From assembly GCA_900546925.1 (NCBI GenBank), contig UREV01000002.1, forward strand, positions 76,302 through 140,301: a DNA stretch of 64,000 nucleotides. The letters are read 5' to 3'. The notes beneath the pieces were generated by a model. That model was not told the DNA's origin. It did no database searches and was given only the letters and a program-made list of their open reading frames with translations. Below are positions 8,090 to 16,328 of this stretch, one piece after another. The position numbers and the translations under genes are program-made. Position 1 is the first letter of the stretch. The number at the start of each line of letters is the position of its first letter. Source of the DNA: an uncultured Bacteroides sp. GTDB lineage: Bacteria; Bacteroidota; Bacteroidia; Bacteroidales; UBA932.

Positions 8090-9427
8090 TTACATTCCAG
8101 AACGTCCACTCAGACGACCTGTCTTCATCAATCCGTCATAGTGACGCATAAGCAGGTAACCCTCAATCTGCTGGAGAGTATCCAAAACCACACCTACAAG
8201 GATCAGGAGGGAAGTACCTCCATAGAAGCTTGCAAACTGGTTGTTGACACCTGCGAGCATCGCGAATGCCGGCAAAATGGCGATGATAGCGAGGAAGAAA
8301 GAGCCAGGGAGAGTTACCTTGGACATAACGTCGTCGATATACTCCATAGTCTTCTTTCCAGGCTTAACGCCAGGTATGAAACCGCCGTTCTGCTTCATCT
8401 GCTCTGCCATCATGTTCGGCTGAACTGTGACTGCAGTGTAGAAATATGTGAAGATGACGACAAGGAATCCGAAAATCAAGTTATACCAAAATCCGGTATA
8501 GTTGCTAAGTGTAGCAGCAAGTCCTCTTGTTGCATCCCAGTGCGAGAAGAGCAATGGGAAAAGCATGAGAGCCTGAGCGAAGATAATAGGCATAACGCCT
8601 GCAGCATTAATCTTCAAAGGAAGATAGTTGCGCACTCCGCCGTACTGCTTGTTGCCGATAACTCTCTTAGCATACTGAATAGGAATTCTCCTGACAGCCT
8701 GCACGAGAGCAATAGCTGCAACGAACACGAAGAACAGAACCAGAAGCTCTACGATAAGCAAGAGGACACCACCATTAGTTGTGGTAACCTTCTCACCAAT
8801 CTCTGCTGCAAGTGCGTAAGGCAGACGAGCAACGATACCGATCATGATGATAAGTGAAATACCATTTCCGATACCGCGGTCGGTGATACGCTCACCGAGC
8901 CACATTACGAACATTGATCCTGCAAGGAGAACAATTGTAGAGACAAGGTTAAATGTGAAGTTACTCCATCCAAGCTGTGTTACAGCGACGAAAGCCTGTC
9001 CCGGAATCTGGTTGTGGATAGCAGCCAGGTAAGCAGGGCACTGGATAGCAAGAATCACCACAGTAAGGTAACGGGTGATCTGATTCATTCTCTTCCTGCC
9101 GCTCTCTCCTTCCATCTGCAATTTCTTGAAGTAAGGAACGAACATGCCGAGGAGCTGGATGACGATGGACGCCGAAATGTACGGCATCACACCGAGCGCG
9201 AAGATAGAGGCGTTACCGAACGCACCACCGGAGAACATGTTCAAGAGTCCTACAAGGCCCTCCTGAGTGTTGTTCTGAAGTGACGCGAGCATAGTAGCGT
9301 CTATACCCGGGATCACAACGAAACATCCCAAACGATAAACGAGTACCAAGAGAAGCGTATAAACGATTCTCTTGCGTAACTCTTCTATCTTGAAGATATT
9401 CCTGAATGTCTCAATCAGTTTCTTCAT
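8090..9427 (-). CDS. secY: Protein translocase subunit SecY
   Basis: A 445-residue polytopic membrane protein with about ten transmembrane helices. It forms the channel of the SecYEG translocon for exported and membrane proteins. Family segments are clear: YRLGCFVVIPGID at the first helix, GVMPYISASIVIQLL, GISLIIMIGIVARLP, the cytosolic loop around RRIPIQYAKR, and PGVKPGKKTMEYI. Its start overlaps the rplO stop by one base, indicating translational coupling within the spc operon. Confidence 0.98.
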   Translation of the reverse strand: MKKLIETFRNIFKIEELRKRIVYTLLLVLVYRLGCFVVIPGIDATMLASLQNNTQEGLVGLLNMFSGGAFGNASIFALGVMPYISASIVIQLLGMFVPYFKKLQMEGESGRKRMNQITRYLTVVILAIQCPAYLAAIHNQIPGQAFVAVTQLGWSNFTFNLVSTIVLLAGSMFVMWLGERITDRGIGNGISLIIMIGIVARLPYALAAEIGEKVTTTNGGVLLLIVELLVLFFVFVAAIALVQAVRRIPIQYAKRVIGNKQYGGVRNYLPLKINAAGVMPIIFAQALMLFPLLFSHWDATRGLAATLSNYTGFWYNLIFGFLVVIFTYFYTAVTVQPNMMAEQMKQNGGFIPGVKPGKKTMEYIDDVMSKVTLPGSFFLAIIAILPAFAMLAGVNNQFASFYGGTSLLILVGVVLDTLQQIEGYLLMRHYDGLMKTGRLSGRSGM

Positions 9428-9879
9428 TATTTTTCGATCTTAGTAGCTTTTCCACCTGCAGCCTCGATCTTGGCGATAGCAGACTTAGAGAAGCCGTTAG
9501 CTGAGATTTCGAGTTTTGCAGTGAGCTCTCCTTCTCCAAGAACCTTTACAAGCTCCTTGGTTCCGGCAAGTCCTGCAGCCTTGATATCTTCAATAGTGAT
9601 TACTGAAGAACCAAGAGACTCAGAAAGTGCCTGGAGTGAAGAGAGATTGACAGCCTTGTACTCAACTCTTGTAGGATTAGTGAAACCCCACTTCGGAAGT
9701 CTTCTCTGGATAGGCATCTGTCCACCCTCGAAGCCGACCTTGTGCTCATATCCTGCACGAGCCTGAGCTCCCTTAGTACCACGGGTAGCTGTACCACCCT
9801 TACCGGAGCCCTGTCCGCGGCCTACTCTTTTTGTATTGTGTGTTGAACCTTTGGCAGGTTTCAAATTATGCAAATTCAT
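9427..9879 (-). CDS. rplO: 50S ribosomal protein L15
   Basis: A 150-residue L15 (MNLHNLKPAKGSTHNTKRVGRG) with the Gly-rich basic N-terminal extension that threads into 23S rRNA (GRGQGSGKGGTATRGTKG) and the globular C-terminal domain ending AKIEAAGGKATKIEK. It assembles mid-to-late on the large subunit. It ends by overlapping the secY start by 1 bp and follows rpmD by 15 bp. Confidence 0.97.
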   Translation of the reverse strand: MNLHNLKPAKGSTHNTKRVGRGQGSGKGGTATRGTKGAQARAGYEHKVGFEGGQMPIQRRLPKWGFTNPTRVEYKAVNLSSLQALSESLGSSVITIEDIKAAGLAGTKELVKVLGEGELTAKLEISANGFSKSAIAKIEAAGGKATKIEK

Positions 9880-9894
9880 CTGTAGTTCCTCCGT

Positions 9895-10074
9895 TTAGAT
9901 TTCTTCAACTTTTACGAGGTGCTGAATCTTGGCGATCTGACCTGTTGTTACAGGGTTTTTCTCCACCTCTACGGTCTGATGCATTTTGCGGATACCGAGA
10001 GTTCTAAGATTTGCGATCTGTCTCTGGGTAGAACCGTTCTTGCTGACAACCTGAGTAATTCTATATTTTGCCAT
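9895..10074 (-). CDS. rpmD: 50S ribosomal protein L30
   Basis: The complement from the ATG at 10074 encodes 59 residues (MAKYRITQVVSKNGSTQRQ; then LRTLGIRKMHQTVEVE; ending HLVKVEEI). This matches bacterial L30 in length and in the LGLRK-type motif. It fills the gap between rpsE (11 bp) and rplO (15 bp), its standard spc position. Confidence 0.96.
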   Translation of the reverse strand: MAKYRITQVVSKNGSTQRQIANLRTLGIRKMHQTVEVEKNPVTTGQIAKIQHLVKVEEI

Positions 10075-10085
10075 TTCGTTTCCTC

Positions 10086-10604
10086 CTATCCGTTAAACAC
10101 TTTGCTCATAGGCACACCGCGAAGGCCAGCTACTGTATAAGCATCTCTCATCTCTGTAAGGGCTGCAACTGTAGCCTTTACAAGGTTATGAGGGTTAGAT
10201 GATCCCTTAGATTTTGCAAGGACGTTCTGGATGCCGACAGACTCGAACACAGCACGCATCGCACCACCGGCCTTAACACCGGTACCAGGAGCTGCAGGTT
10301 TCATGAAGACCTCTGCACCGCCGAATCTTGCGGACTGCTCGTGTGGAAGGGTCTTGTTGATAATCGGAACCTTTACAAGATTCTTCTTAGCATCCTCGAT
10401 TCCCTTCTGGATAGCTGCGGTAACCTCGTTTGCCTTACCGAGGCCATAACCTACGACACCATTCTCATCACCTACTACAACGATAGCGGCGAAACGGAAG
10501 TGACGACCTCCCTTGGTGACTTTGGTTACCCTCTGAATGGAGACAAGTCTGTCTTTCAATTCAAGATCAGATGTCTTTACTCTTTTAACATTTGTATTTG
10601 CCAT
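10086..10604 (-). CDS. rpsE: 30S ribosomal protein S5
   Basis: The 172-residue protein has the S5 double-stranded RNA-binding domain (LVSIQRVTKVTKGGRHFRF; GVVGYGLGKANEV) and the C-terminal S5-fold domain (GGAMRAVFESVGIQNVLAKS). S5 helps hold mRNA at the entry channel and affects decoding accuracy. It sits 8 bp after rplR and 11 bp before rpmD. Confidence 0.97.
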   Translation of the reverse strand: MANTNVKRVKTSDLELKDRLVSIQRVTKVTKGGRHFRFAAIVVVGDENGVVGYGLGKANEVTAAIQKGIEDAKKNLVKVPIINKTLPHEQSARFGGAEVFMKPAAPGTGVKAGGAMRAVFESVGIQNVLAKSKGSSNPHNLVKATVAALTEMRDAYTVAGLRGVPMSKVFNG

Positions 10605-10612
10605 AATCCCGA

Positions 10613-10975
10613 TTAGAATTTAAGACCGCCTTCACGGGCAGCGTCAGCCAAACTTTGTACTCTTCCGTGATAAAGATATCCTCCACGGTCGAAAGCGACC
10701 TCGTCGATACCTTTCTCGATGGCGCGCGCTGCAACTGCTTTTCCTACGATTGCGGCAGCCTCGATTCCGGACTTGCCTTTGCACTCTGCAGCAAGAACTT
10801 TGTCATTTGAAGCAGCAGCAACAAGCGTAACTCCGGCCTCATCGTTGATTACCTGAGCATAAATCTGCCTGTTACTTCTGAAAACAACCAGTCTTGGTCT
10901 TTCAGCGGTTCCGCTAACGTGTTTGCGAATACGATAGTGAATCCTTCTTCTTCTTTCTATTTTAGTCAATGCCAT
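10613..10975 (-). CDS. rplR: 50S ribosomal protein L18
   Basis: A 120-residue L18 (MALTKIERRRRIHYRIRKHV) with RPRLVVFRSNRQIYAQVI and the C-terminal GGYLYHGRVQSLADAAREGGLKF. L18 binds 5S rRNA and helps dock it on the large subunit with L5. It follows rplF with a 15-bp spacer. Confidence 0.97.
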   Translation of the reverse strand: MALTKIERRRRIHYRIRKHVSGTAERPRLVVFRSNRQIYAQVINDEAGVTLVAAASNDKVLAAECKGKSGIEAAAIVGKAVAARAIEKGIDEVAFDRGGYLYHGRVQSLADAAREGGLKF

Positions 10976-10990
10976 AATTCATTCCTCCTA

Positions 10991-11551
10991 TTATTTAGCG
11001 GCTGCAGTCTTACCTGCCTTACGACGAATCTGCTCGCCAACGAACTTGATACCCTTGCCCTTATATGGTTCAGGCTTGCGGAAAGAACGGATCTTAGCTG
11101 CGACCTGTCCGAGAAGCTGCTTGTCAGCACTTCTGAGGATAAGTATCGGGTTCTCACCTTTCTTGACAGCTGCTGCCTCTGCCTTAATCTCAGCAGGAAG
11201 GAGGAGCTGAATCTCATGAGAATAACCAAGAGCGAAAGTCAGAAGCTGACCTTTAACATCAACACGGAAACCTACACCGACGAGTTCCTGCTTGATTTCA
11301 AATCCAGTAGATACTCCGACAACCATGTTGTGTACGAGTGCACGATAAAGACCATGCATCGAACGATGTCTCGGAAGATCGGTAGGACGTGTGAATTTCA
11401 CTTCTTTTCCCTCTACTGTTACTGTGATATCCGGATCCACTTTCTGAGAAAGTTCTCCGAGAGGGCCTTTAACCTTCACAACGTTGCCAGGGAGAAGCTC
11501 GAAGCTTACCTTGTCCGGAAGGCTTACAGGTAATTTACCAATTCTTGACAT
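10991..11551 (-). CDS. rplF: 50S ribosomal protein L6
   Basis: The 186-residue protein has two tandem L6 alpha-beta domains and the C-terminal signature RKPEPYKGKGIKF. L6 sits near the factor-binding site at the base of the L7/L12 stalk. The last ten residues are a basic Ala/Lys tail. Spacing is 19 bp after rpsH and 15 bp before rplR. Confidence 0.97.
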   Translation of the reverse strand: MSRIGKLPVSLPDKVSFELLPGNVVKVKGPLGELSQKVDPDITVTVEGKEVKFTRPTDLPRHRSMHGLYRALVHNMVVGVSTGFEIKQELVGVGFRVDVKGQLLTFALGYSHEIQLLLPAEIKAEAAAVKKGENPILILRSADKQLLGQVAAKIRSFRKPEPYKGKGIKFVGEQIRRKAGKTAAAK

Positions 11552-11570
11552 TTATCAGTTTCTTTAAAAA

Positions 11571-11966
11571 TTAATATACATAGCATACGATCTCACCACC
11601 GACATTCATCTCTTTAGCCTCTTTGTCAGTGATAATGCCCTTAGATGTGGAAATGATAGCAATTCCGAGTCCGTTGAGAACTCTAGGCATATCTTTCACG
11701 TCTGTGTACTTTCTGAGACCTGGTTTTGAAACGCGGACGATGCTCTTGATAGCAGCCTGCTTGGTCTGTGGATGGTACTTGAGAGCAATTTTGATTGTGT
11801 TGAACGGAGTTCCCTCTACAACCTTGTAGCTGAGGATGTAACCTTTCTCACAAAGAATGTTTGTGATGGCAACCTTCATCTTGGAAGAAGGGATCTCTAC
11901 GATCTTGTTTCCTGCGCTGTAAGCGTTGCGGATACGAGTGAGGAAATCTGCAATTGGATCAGTCAT
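11571..11966 (-). CDS. rpsH: 30S ribosomal protein S8
   Basis: A 131-residue S8 (MTDPIADFLTRIRNAYSAG) with the C-terminal STSKGI(I/M)TDKEA motif near residue 108 that binds helix 21 of 16S rRNA. In E. coli S8 also represses the spc operon. The 92-bp gap from rpsN is the longest inside this 22-gene block and contains only a weak 5-bp GGCGT/ACGCC hairpin (11991-12006), so a local S8 control site is possible but unproven. Confidence 0.97.
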   Translation of the reverse strand: MTDPIADFLTRIRNAYSAGNKIVEIPSSKMKVAITNILCEKGYILSYKVVEGTPFNTIKIALKYHPQTKQAAIKSIVRVSKPGLRKYTDVKDMPRVLNGLGIAIISTSKGIITDKEAKEMNVGGEIVCYVY

Positions 11967-12058
11967 TTCTTCTGTTGTTTTTAACGAACCGGCGTTGTTT
12001 GACGCCCGATATCCGAATTGTTAATAATTAAATAAATGTATTGTATGCTATTAGCTTT

Positions 12059-12328
12059 CTACCAGCTTGCTTTCTTTACTCCCGGAATGAGACCGTTGCT
12101 GGCCATTTCACGGAACTGGATTCTGCTGAGGCCGAATGCACGCATGTAGCCTTTTGGACGTCCAGTAAGAGAGCAACGATTGTGAAGACGTACTGCTGAG
12201 GAGTTCTTTGGAAGCTTATCGAGAGCTGCCCAGTCACCTGCCTCTTTAAGAGCTTTACGCTTCTCGGCGTATTTAGCAACTAATTTCGCGCGCTTCACTT
12301 CGCGGGCTTTCATTGATTCTTTTGCCAT
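12059..12328 (-). CDS. rpsN: 30S ribosomal protein S14, zinc-independent long form
   Basis: The 89-residue protein (MAKESMKAREVKRAKLV) carries the S14 core NRCSLTGRPKGYMRAFGLSR and ends GLIPGVKKASW. The length and the lack of paired CxxC motifs make it the long zinc-independent type. S14 binds the head of the 30S subunit. It follows rplE by 11 bp. Confidence 0.97.
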   Translation of the reverse strand: MAKESMKAREVKRAKLVAKYAEKRKALKEAGDWAALDKLPKNSSAVRLHNRCSLTGRPKGYMRAFGLSRIQFREMASNGLIPGVKKASW

Positions 12329-12339
12329 TGTATACTCTT

Positions 12340-12951
12340 TTAGTTATTATGTTTCTTGAATGGCAGACCGAACTCTTTCAGAAGAGCATAAGCCTCTTCG
12401 TCAGACTTGGCTGTAGTTACGAATGTGATCTCCATTCCGTGAACGCGTGGGTTCTTGTCCATGTCGATTTCAGGGAAGATGACCTGCTCCTTGAGACCAA
12501 GGGTGTAGTTTCCGTTTCCATCGAGCTTCTCTGAGATACCGTTGAAGTCACGGATACGAGGAAGAGATACACGGATGAGTCTTTCGAGGAACTCATACAT
12601 CTTGGTGGCACGGAGAGTAACCTTAACTCCGATAGGCTGACCCTTACGAAGGTGGAAGTTAGCGATATCCTTTCTAGAAGAAGTGAGGACTGCCTTCTGT
12701 CCAACGATCATTGAAAGCTCTGCTGCTGCCTCCTCTACGAGTTTCTTGTCATGTGACTGGTTCTGTGAAGCCTCGCCGACACCTTCGTTGATGGTAATCT
12801 TAACGAGTCTTGGAACCTGCATAACCGTAGTGTATGAGAACTGCTTAGTCAGCGCAGGAATGATCTGCTCTTTGTAAACGGTCTTGAGAGCCGGTACATA
12901 TCCAGCAGGAACTACCTGCTCTGCTGGTGCATTATTAGATTTCTTTGCCAT
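12340..12951 (-). CDS. rplE: 50S ribosomal protein L5
   Basis: The 203-residue protein has the L5 motifs VPRLVKITINEGVGEA, PIGVKVTLR and RIRDFNGIS. L5 binds 5S rRNA and contacts P-site tRNA. The N-terminus carries about 20 extra residues (KKSNNAPAEQVVPAG) relative to the E. coli protein, a common Bacteroidota extension. It follows rplX by 2 bp. Confidence 0.97.
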   Translation of the reverse strand: MAKKSNNAPAEQVVPAGYVPALKTVYKEQIIPALTKQFSYTTVMQVPRLVKITINEGVGEASQNQSHDKKLVEEAAAELSMIVGQKAVLTSSRKDIANFHLRKGQPIGVKVTLRATKMYEFLERLIRVSLPRIRDFNGISEKLDGNGNYTLGLKEQVIFPEIDMDKNPRVHGMEITFVTTAKSDEEAYALLKEFGLPFKKHNN

Positions 12952-12953
12952 AA

Positions 12954-13283
12954 CTATTTAATCTCCTCTCCAGATTTTTTAGCATAACGTACCTTCTTGC
13001 CGTCTACAAATTTGTGACCGATTCTTGTTGGAACTGGCTTTGCAGCGGTGCTCTTAGGATCGAGAAGCTGAACGTTAGAAACGTGGATGCTAGCCTCTTT
13101 CTTAATGATACCACCCTGAGGAGCCTGGGCATTAGGTTTGGTATGCCTGCTAACCATATTTATACCTTCAACGACAACACGATCCTTATCAGTGATAACT
13201 GCGAGGACTTTACCTGTCTTGCCTTTATCATTACCGGCATTAACAAATACGGTGTCGCCTTTCTTTACGTGAAATTTTTTCAT
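12954..13283 (-). CDS. rplX: 50S ribosomal protein L24
   Basis: The 109-residue protein opens with a KOW motif (KKGDTVFVNAGNDKGKTGKVL) and has the VEGINMVSRHTKP segment typical of L24. L24 starts assembly of the 50S subunit at the 5' end of 23S rRNA. It lies between rplN (12-bp gap) and rplE (2 bp). Confidence 0.97.
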   Translation of the reverse strand: MKKFHVKKGDTVFVNAGNDKGKTGKVLAVITDKDRVVVEGINMVSRHTKPNAQAPQGGIIKKEASIHVSNVQLLDPKSTAAKPVPTRIGHKFVDGKKVRYAKKSGEEIK

Positions 13284-13295
13284 AATGCTTGAATT

Positions 13296-13661
13296 TTAAA
13301 GGACCTCCGGTGCCAGTGAAACGATTTTCATATAATTCTCACGCAACTCTCTGGCAACTGGGCCGAAGATACGTGTACCTCTGAGCTCTCCCGCATTGTT
13401 GAGAAGAACACAAGCATTTTCATCAAAGCGGATGTATGATCCATCAGGTCTGCGGATCTCCTTCTTTGTGCGGACTACCACAGCTTTAGATACTGAACCT
13501 TTCTTGGCATCTCCACCTGAGATGGCACTCTTAACTGCTACGACGATCTTATCGCCGACAGATGCATAACGGTGACGGGTTCCACCCAGAACACGGATAC
13601 AAAGAACTTCCTTTGCACCACTGTTGTCTGCCACCTGTAAACGTGTTTCCTGCTGTATCAT
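13296..13661 (-). CDS. rplN: 50S ribosomal protein L14
   Basis: A 121-residue L14 (MIQQETRLQVADNSGAKEV) with the signature AVVVRTKKEIRRPDGSYIRF and the terminal RELRENYMKIVSLAPEVL. L14 lies at the subunit interface and forms bridge B8 with 16S rRNA. It lies 2 bp after rpsQ. Confidence 0.97.
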   Translation of the reverse strand: MIQQETRLQVADNSGAKEVLCIRVLGGTRHRYASVGDKIVVAVKSAISGGDAKKGSVSKAVVVRTKKEIRRPDGSYIRFDENACVLLNNAGELRGTRIFGPVARELRENYMKIVSLAPEVL

Positions 13662-13663
13662 CG

Positions 13664-13918
13664 CTATTTGACTTTTTCTACAATTTCAACTAATCTCCAC
13701 CTCTTGGTCTTGCTCAAAGGACGAGTCTCCATGATGCGGACTGTATCGCCCTCACTGCACTCATTCTTATCATCCTGAGCGACAAACTTGGTGGTTTTCT
13801 TAATGAACTTACCATACATTGGGTGTTTGCCTTTAGTCTCAACAGCAACGACAATAGTCTTGTCCATCTTGTTGCTGACAACAACACCTATTCTTTCCTT
13901 ACGAAGATTTCTTTCCAT
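13664..13918 (-). CDS. rpsQ: 30S ribosomal protein S17
   Basis: An 84-residue OB-fold S17 (MERNLRKERIGVVVSNKMDKTIVV) with the motif VRIMETRPLSKTKRWRLVEI. It is a primary 16S rRNA binder in the 30S body. It sits 11 bp after rpmC and 2 bp before rplN. Confidence 0.97.
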   Translation of the reverse strand: MERNLRKERIGVVVSNKMDKTIVVAVETKGKHPMYGKFIKKTTKFVAQDDKNECSEGDTVRIMETRPLSKTKRWRLVEIVEKVK

Positions 13919-13929
13919 AGAGCATCAAA

Positions 13930-14139
13930 TTAGTTCTGTTCTTTTTCTTTCTCAGTAAGGACTGTCAACATACGGGCAATATCCTTTCTGCTTTTCTTAA
14001 ACATGGATGTATCCTCTAATGGAGAGATAGCGTGATTCATCTTCATCGTGTCAAGATTTGCTTTCTCCACTGCAATGCGGTCACGCAGATCTGCTACGGA
14101 CATTTCGCGAACTTCAGATATTTTCATTTTATTCTCCAT
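13930..14139 (-). CDS. rpmC: 50S ribosomal protein L29
   Basis: A 69-residue helical protein with the L29 pattern (KISEVREMSVADLRDRI) and a C-terminal helix SRKDIARMLTVLTEKEKEQ. L29 lines the outside of the exit tunnel. An alternative start at the fifth codon (14127, MKISEVREMS) fits the usual L29 N-terminus better; the longer start is kept because it follows the rplP stop by only 4 bp. Confidence 0.95.
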   Translation of the reverse strand: MENKMKISEVREMSVADLRDRIAVEKANLDTMKMNHAISPLEDTSMFKKSRKDIARMLTVLTEKEKEQN

Positions 14140-14143
14140 TAAA

Positions 14144-14563
14144 TTATTCTACATAATCCCTACGTACAATGAATTTCGTGGCGATAGGGAGCTTGTGAGC
14201 CGCAAGACGCATAGCCTCTTTTGCAATCGCAAGAGAAACACCCTCTGCCTCGAAAAGGATTCTTCCCGGAGTGATCGGACATACATAGCCCTGAGGATCA
14301 CCTTTACCTTTACCCATTCGGGTATCGAGAGGCTTCTTAGTGTAAGGCTTGGCAGGGAATACCCTGATCCAAATCTGACCCTCACGGTTCATATAACGTG
14401 AGATTGCCTGACGGGCAGCCTCAATCTGCTGCGATGTAAGCCAACAATTCTCAAGGGTTTTAAGACCGAATGAACCGAATGCAAGCTGGCTGCCCCTCTG
14501 GGACATGCCTTTCATGCGGTTTTTCTGTTCCCTTCTAAACTTTGTTTTCTTTGGTTGTAACAT
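14144..14563 (-). CDS. rplP: 50S ribosomal protein L16, first gene of its transcript here
   Basis: The 139-residue protein has the L16 signatures RGSQLAFGSFGLK, IRVFPAKPYTKKPLDTRMGKGKG and the loop that contacts the A site and the peptidyl-transferase centre. In nearly all bacteria rpsC lies immediately upstream. Here a 365-bp gap with its own promoter and then unrelated genes lie upstream, so rplP leads a 22-gene operon. Confidence 0.97.
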   Translation of the reverse strand: MLQPKKTKFRREQKNRMKGMSQRGSQLAFGSFGLKTLENCWLTSQQIEAARQAISRYMNREGQIWIRVFPAKPYTKKPLDTRMGKGKGDPQGYVCPITPGRILFEAEGVSLAIAKEAMRLAAHKLPIATKFIVRRDYVE

Positions 14564-14587
14564 TGCTGTATTACTTTAATTATTTTT

Positions 14588-14650
14588 CCCAAATTCCCTA
14601 AATCTTTGAGCATCAGCTGGTTGGGCGAACTTCTCCTCAATTTTGGGAAT
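14588..14650 (-). promoter_or_regulatory. Possible structured leader of the rplP operon
   Basis: The transcribed 5' region begins with TTCCCAAAATT and, about 40 nt on, has AATTTGGGAA, which can pair with one bulged base to enclose most of the leader. No T-tract follows, so it does not look like a terminator. A role in ribosomal-protein feedback is only an inference. Confidence 0.35.
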
Positions 14651-14651
14651 G

Positions 14652-14681
14652 CAAAGTTAGTAAAAATATTCGAAAAACAAA
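14652..14681 (-). promoter_or_regulatory. Promoter of the rplP-rplQ ribosomal operon
   Basis: The minus strand carries TTTG (complement of 14678-14681), 18 nt, then TAACTTTG (complement of 14652-14659), a near-ideal Bacteroidota promoter. It implies a leader of about 80 nt before rplP. It shows that the second half of the split ribosomal cluster can be transcribed on its own. Confidence 0.7.
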
Positions 14682-14863
14682 CATTTTTAAGAAATTATTT
14701 ATACTTTTTCGACGAAAAAATTCTACACCTATATTCACGGATATCAGCGAGTTACGTGACCTGATAAATTTTTTATGTCTACTTTTTCGACCAGGCACAT
14801 CAGCTAAAAACGAATTAAATTCCGACACATCTCCCCAAATGACCGCAAAACCGAAAAAATGTG

Positions 14864-14871
14864 TACATTTG
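14864..14871 (+). promoter_or_regulatory. Candidate -7 element for the DUF4294 gene
   Basis: TACATTTG fits TAnnTTTG and lies 58 bp before the ATG at 14929. The -33 box is unclear. The leader that follows holds a pair of near direct repeats and a 13-codon reading frame (14877-14918). Confidence 0.4.
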
Positions 14872-14928
14872 CTCCGATGTACACCGAAGTATGGACCCTG
14901 ATGTGCACCGAAGAATAAAAACCGAAGT

Positions 14929-15633
14929 ATGGACGCCAACGTAAAAAAGGCATTGACACTGATCATTATTCTTGCGGCATTCCTGGCCGCGGGCTCAGGA
15001 CGGGCAGACGCGCAGAGGCGCAGAGCCCCCGTCCCGAAAAAGACCATGGTCGACCAGTTCCTTCCATACGAGATAATTCACGGAGACACAGTCTATTTCG
15101 ACGTGATTGACCCTTCGCGCATCGCGACCTACGGCGGACCGAGGAAAGGACGGGAATGGCGCAGATACTACCGGCTGGTCTGGAATTTCAGCAAAACCTA
15201 CCCTTACGCGCTGATCGCCCGCAAGCTCATCACCGAGGCAGACAGCACATTCGCCGCCGACGACTATGGCCGCCGCCAGAAGGAAAAATATGTGAACGAG
15301 GTTCAGAAGGAGTTGTTCAATGCCTTCGAGCAGCCGATGCGCCACATGACGGTGACACAGGGTCAACTTCTAATGAAATTGATCGACCGTGAAGTGGGGA
15401 AATCATCATACTTCATCATAAAGGACTACAAAAACGGAATAGCCGCCGGATTCTGGCAGGGCGTCGCAAAAATCTTCGGTTCAGACCTGAAGAAACATTA
15501 CGATCCGGACGGAGAAGACCATGCCGTAGAGGAATTGGTCCGGACTTGGGAGACGGGTGAATTTACAGCTCTCTACTTCTCGATATTCGGAGAATACCCG
15601 ACGAAGGTGGAAATCCCGTCGAAATACATGTAG
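14929..15633 (+). CDS. DUF4294 family exported protein
   Basis: A 234-residue protein with an N-terminal hydrophobic export signal (about residues 7-27, ending near RADAQ). The body matches the Bacteroidota DUF4294 family: YRLVWNFSKTYPYAL, then MTVTQGQLLMKLIDREVGKSSY and GFWQGVAKIFGSDLKK. Its function is unknown; it is probably periplasmic. The start is the ATG inside GTATGGAC, which lies in a short direct repeat. Its 3' end overlaps the convergent lpxH gene by 61 bp. It is the first gene of the 10.6-kb segment that separates the two ribosomal blocks. Confidence 0.85.
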   Translation: MDANVKKALTLIIILAAFLAAGSGRADAQRRRAPVPKKTMVDQFLPYEIIHGDTVYFDVIDPSRIATYGGPRKGREWRRYYRLVWNFSKTYPYALIARKLITEADSTFAADDYGRRQKEKYVNEVQKELFNAFEQPMRHMTVTQGQLLMKLIDREVGKSSYFIIKDYKNGIAAGFWQGVAKIFGSDLKKHYDPDGEDHAVEELVRTWETGEFTALYFSIFGEYPTKVEIPSKYM

Positions 15634-16325
15634 GACGAACCGTCCATCCAGTCCTTAAGCACCATAAGTTCAGAGCCTTGCGGCAGTTTCATGCGCACAT
15701 CGCAGTGGAAATGCCCAAACACGAAATAGTCGACATGAGTGTGTGAAGAGAAATCTACCGCGAACTTGTACAACGGCTCATCCGCCCCTTTGAATACATA
15801 TTCCTGCGTCTTGGCGACACGACTTTTCTTGGACCATCCCTTCCCGAAACGGAACGCTATATAAGGATGCAGCAGACTGAAGAGCCCCTGGAAAAACGGA
15901 TGGCGGAAACCCCAACGCATGAACTTATACCACATATGCCCAGGCCCGAGCCCGTCTCCATGACCGAGACAGAACACCTTCCCCGCAATATTCACGACAT
16001 AAGGCTGCTGGAGAATGATTATTCCCATATCCTGGAAATAATGATAACACCAGATATCGTGATTTCCTTGGAAGAAATACACCTTCACGCCCGCATCCAT
16101 GAGATCCATCAGAGACGCGAAAACCCTTACATACCCCTTTGGAACGACATCATGATACTCGTACCAGAAATCCCAGATGTCACCCAACATATACAAGGCT
16201 TCCGTCTTGTCCTTCGGTATCGACTGCAGGAAAGACACGAAACGGGCCTCGCGATCCGCCGGATTCTTCACATCTAACCCGAGATGCACATCGGAGACGA
16301 AATAGGTCAAGTTCCTCATTCCCAT
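15573..16325 (-). CDS. lpxH: UDP-2,3-diacylglucosamine diphosphatase-like metallophosphoesterase
   Basis: The 250-residue calcineurin-fold enzyme shows the metal-site motifs in order: SDVHLG (about residue 11), GDIWDFW (48), QGNHD (84), GHGDG (122) and GHFH (near 205). This matches LpxH-type enzymes, which cleave UDP-diacylglucosamine to lipid X in lipid A synthesis at the inner membrane. The GDIWDFW form and the loop after GHGDGLGPG are typical of the Bacteroidota LpxH family. The start is 3 bp after the uppP stop, indicating co-transcription with envelope genes. The exact substrate is inferred from the family. Confidence 0.85.
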   Translation of the reverse strand: MGMRNLTYFVSDVHLGLDVKNPADREARFVSFLQSIPKDKTEALYMLGDIWDFWYEYHDVVPKGYVRVFASLMDLMDAGVKVYFFQGNHDIWCYHYFQDMGIIILQQPYVVNIAGKVFCLGHGDGLGPGHMWYKFMRWGFRHPFFQGLFSLLHPYIAFRFGKGWSKKSRVAKTQEYVFKGADEPLYKFAVDFSSHTHVDYFVFGHFHCDVRMKLPQGSELMVLKDWMDGSSYMYFDGISTFVGYSPNIEK

Positions 16326-16328
16326 GTA

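Noticed and set aside
11991..12006. Hairpin in the rpsN-rpsH gap as an S8 autoregulatory site
   Set aside because: Only five contiguous pairs are possible and the S8-binding features known from E. coli are not recognisable; too weak to call.
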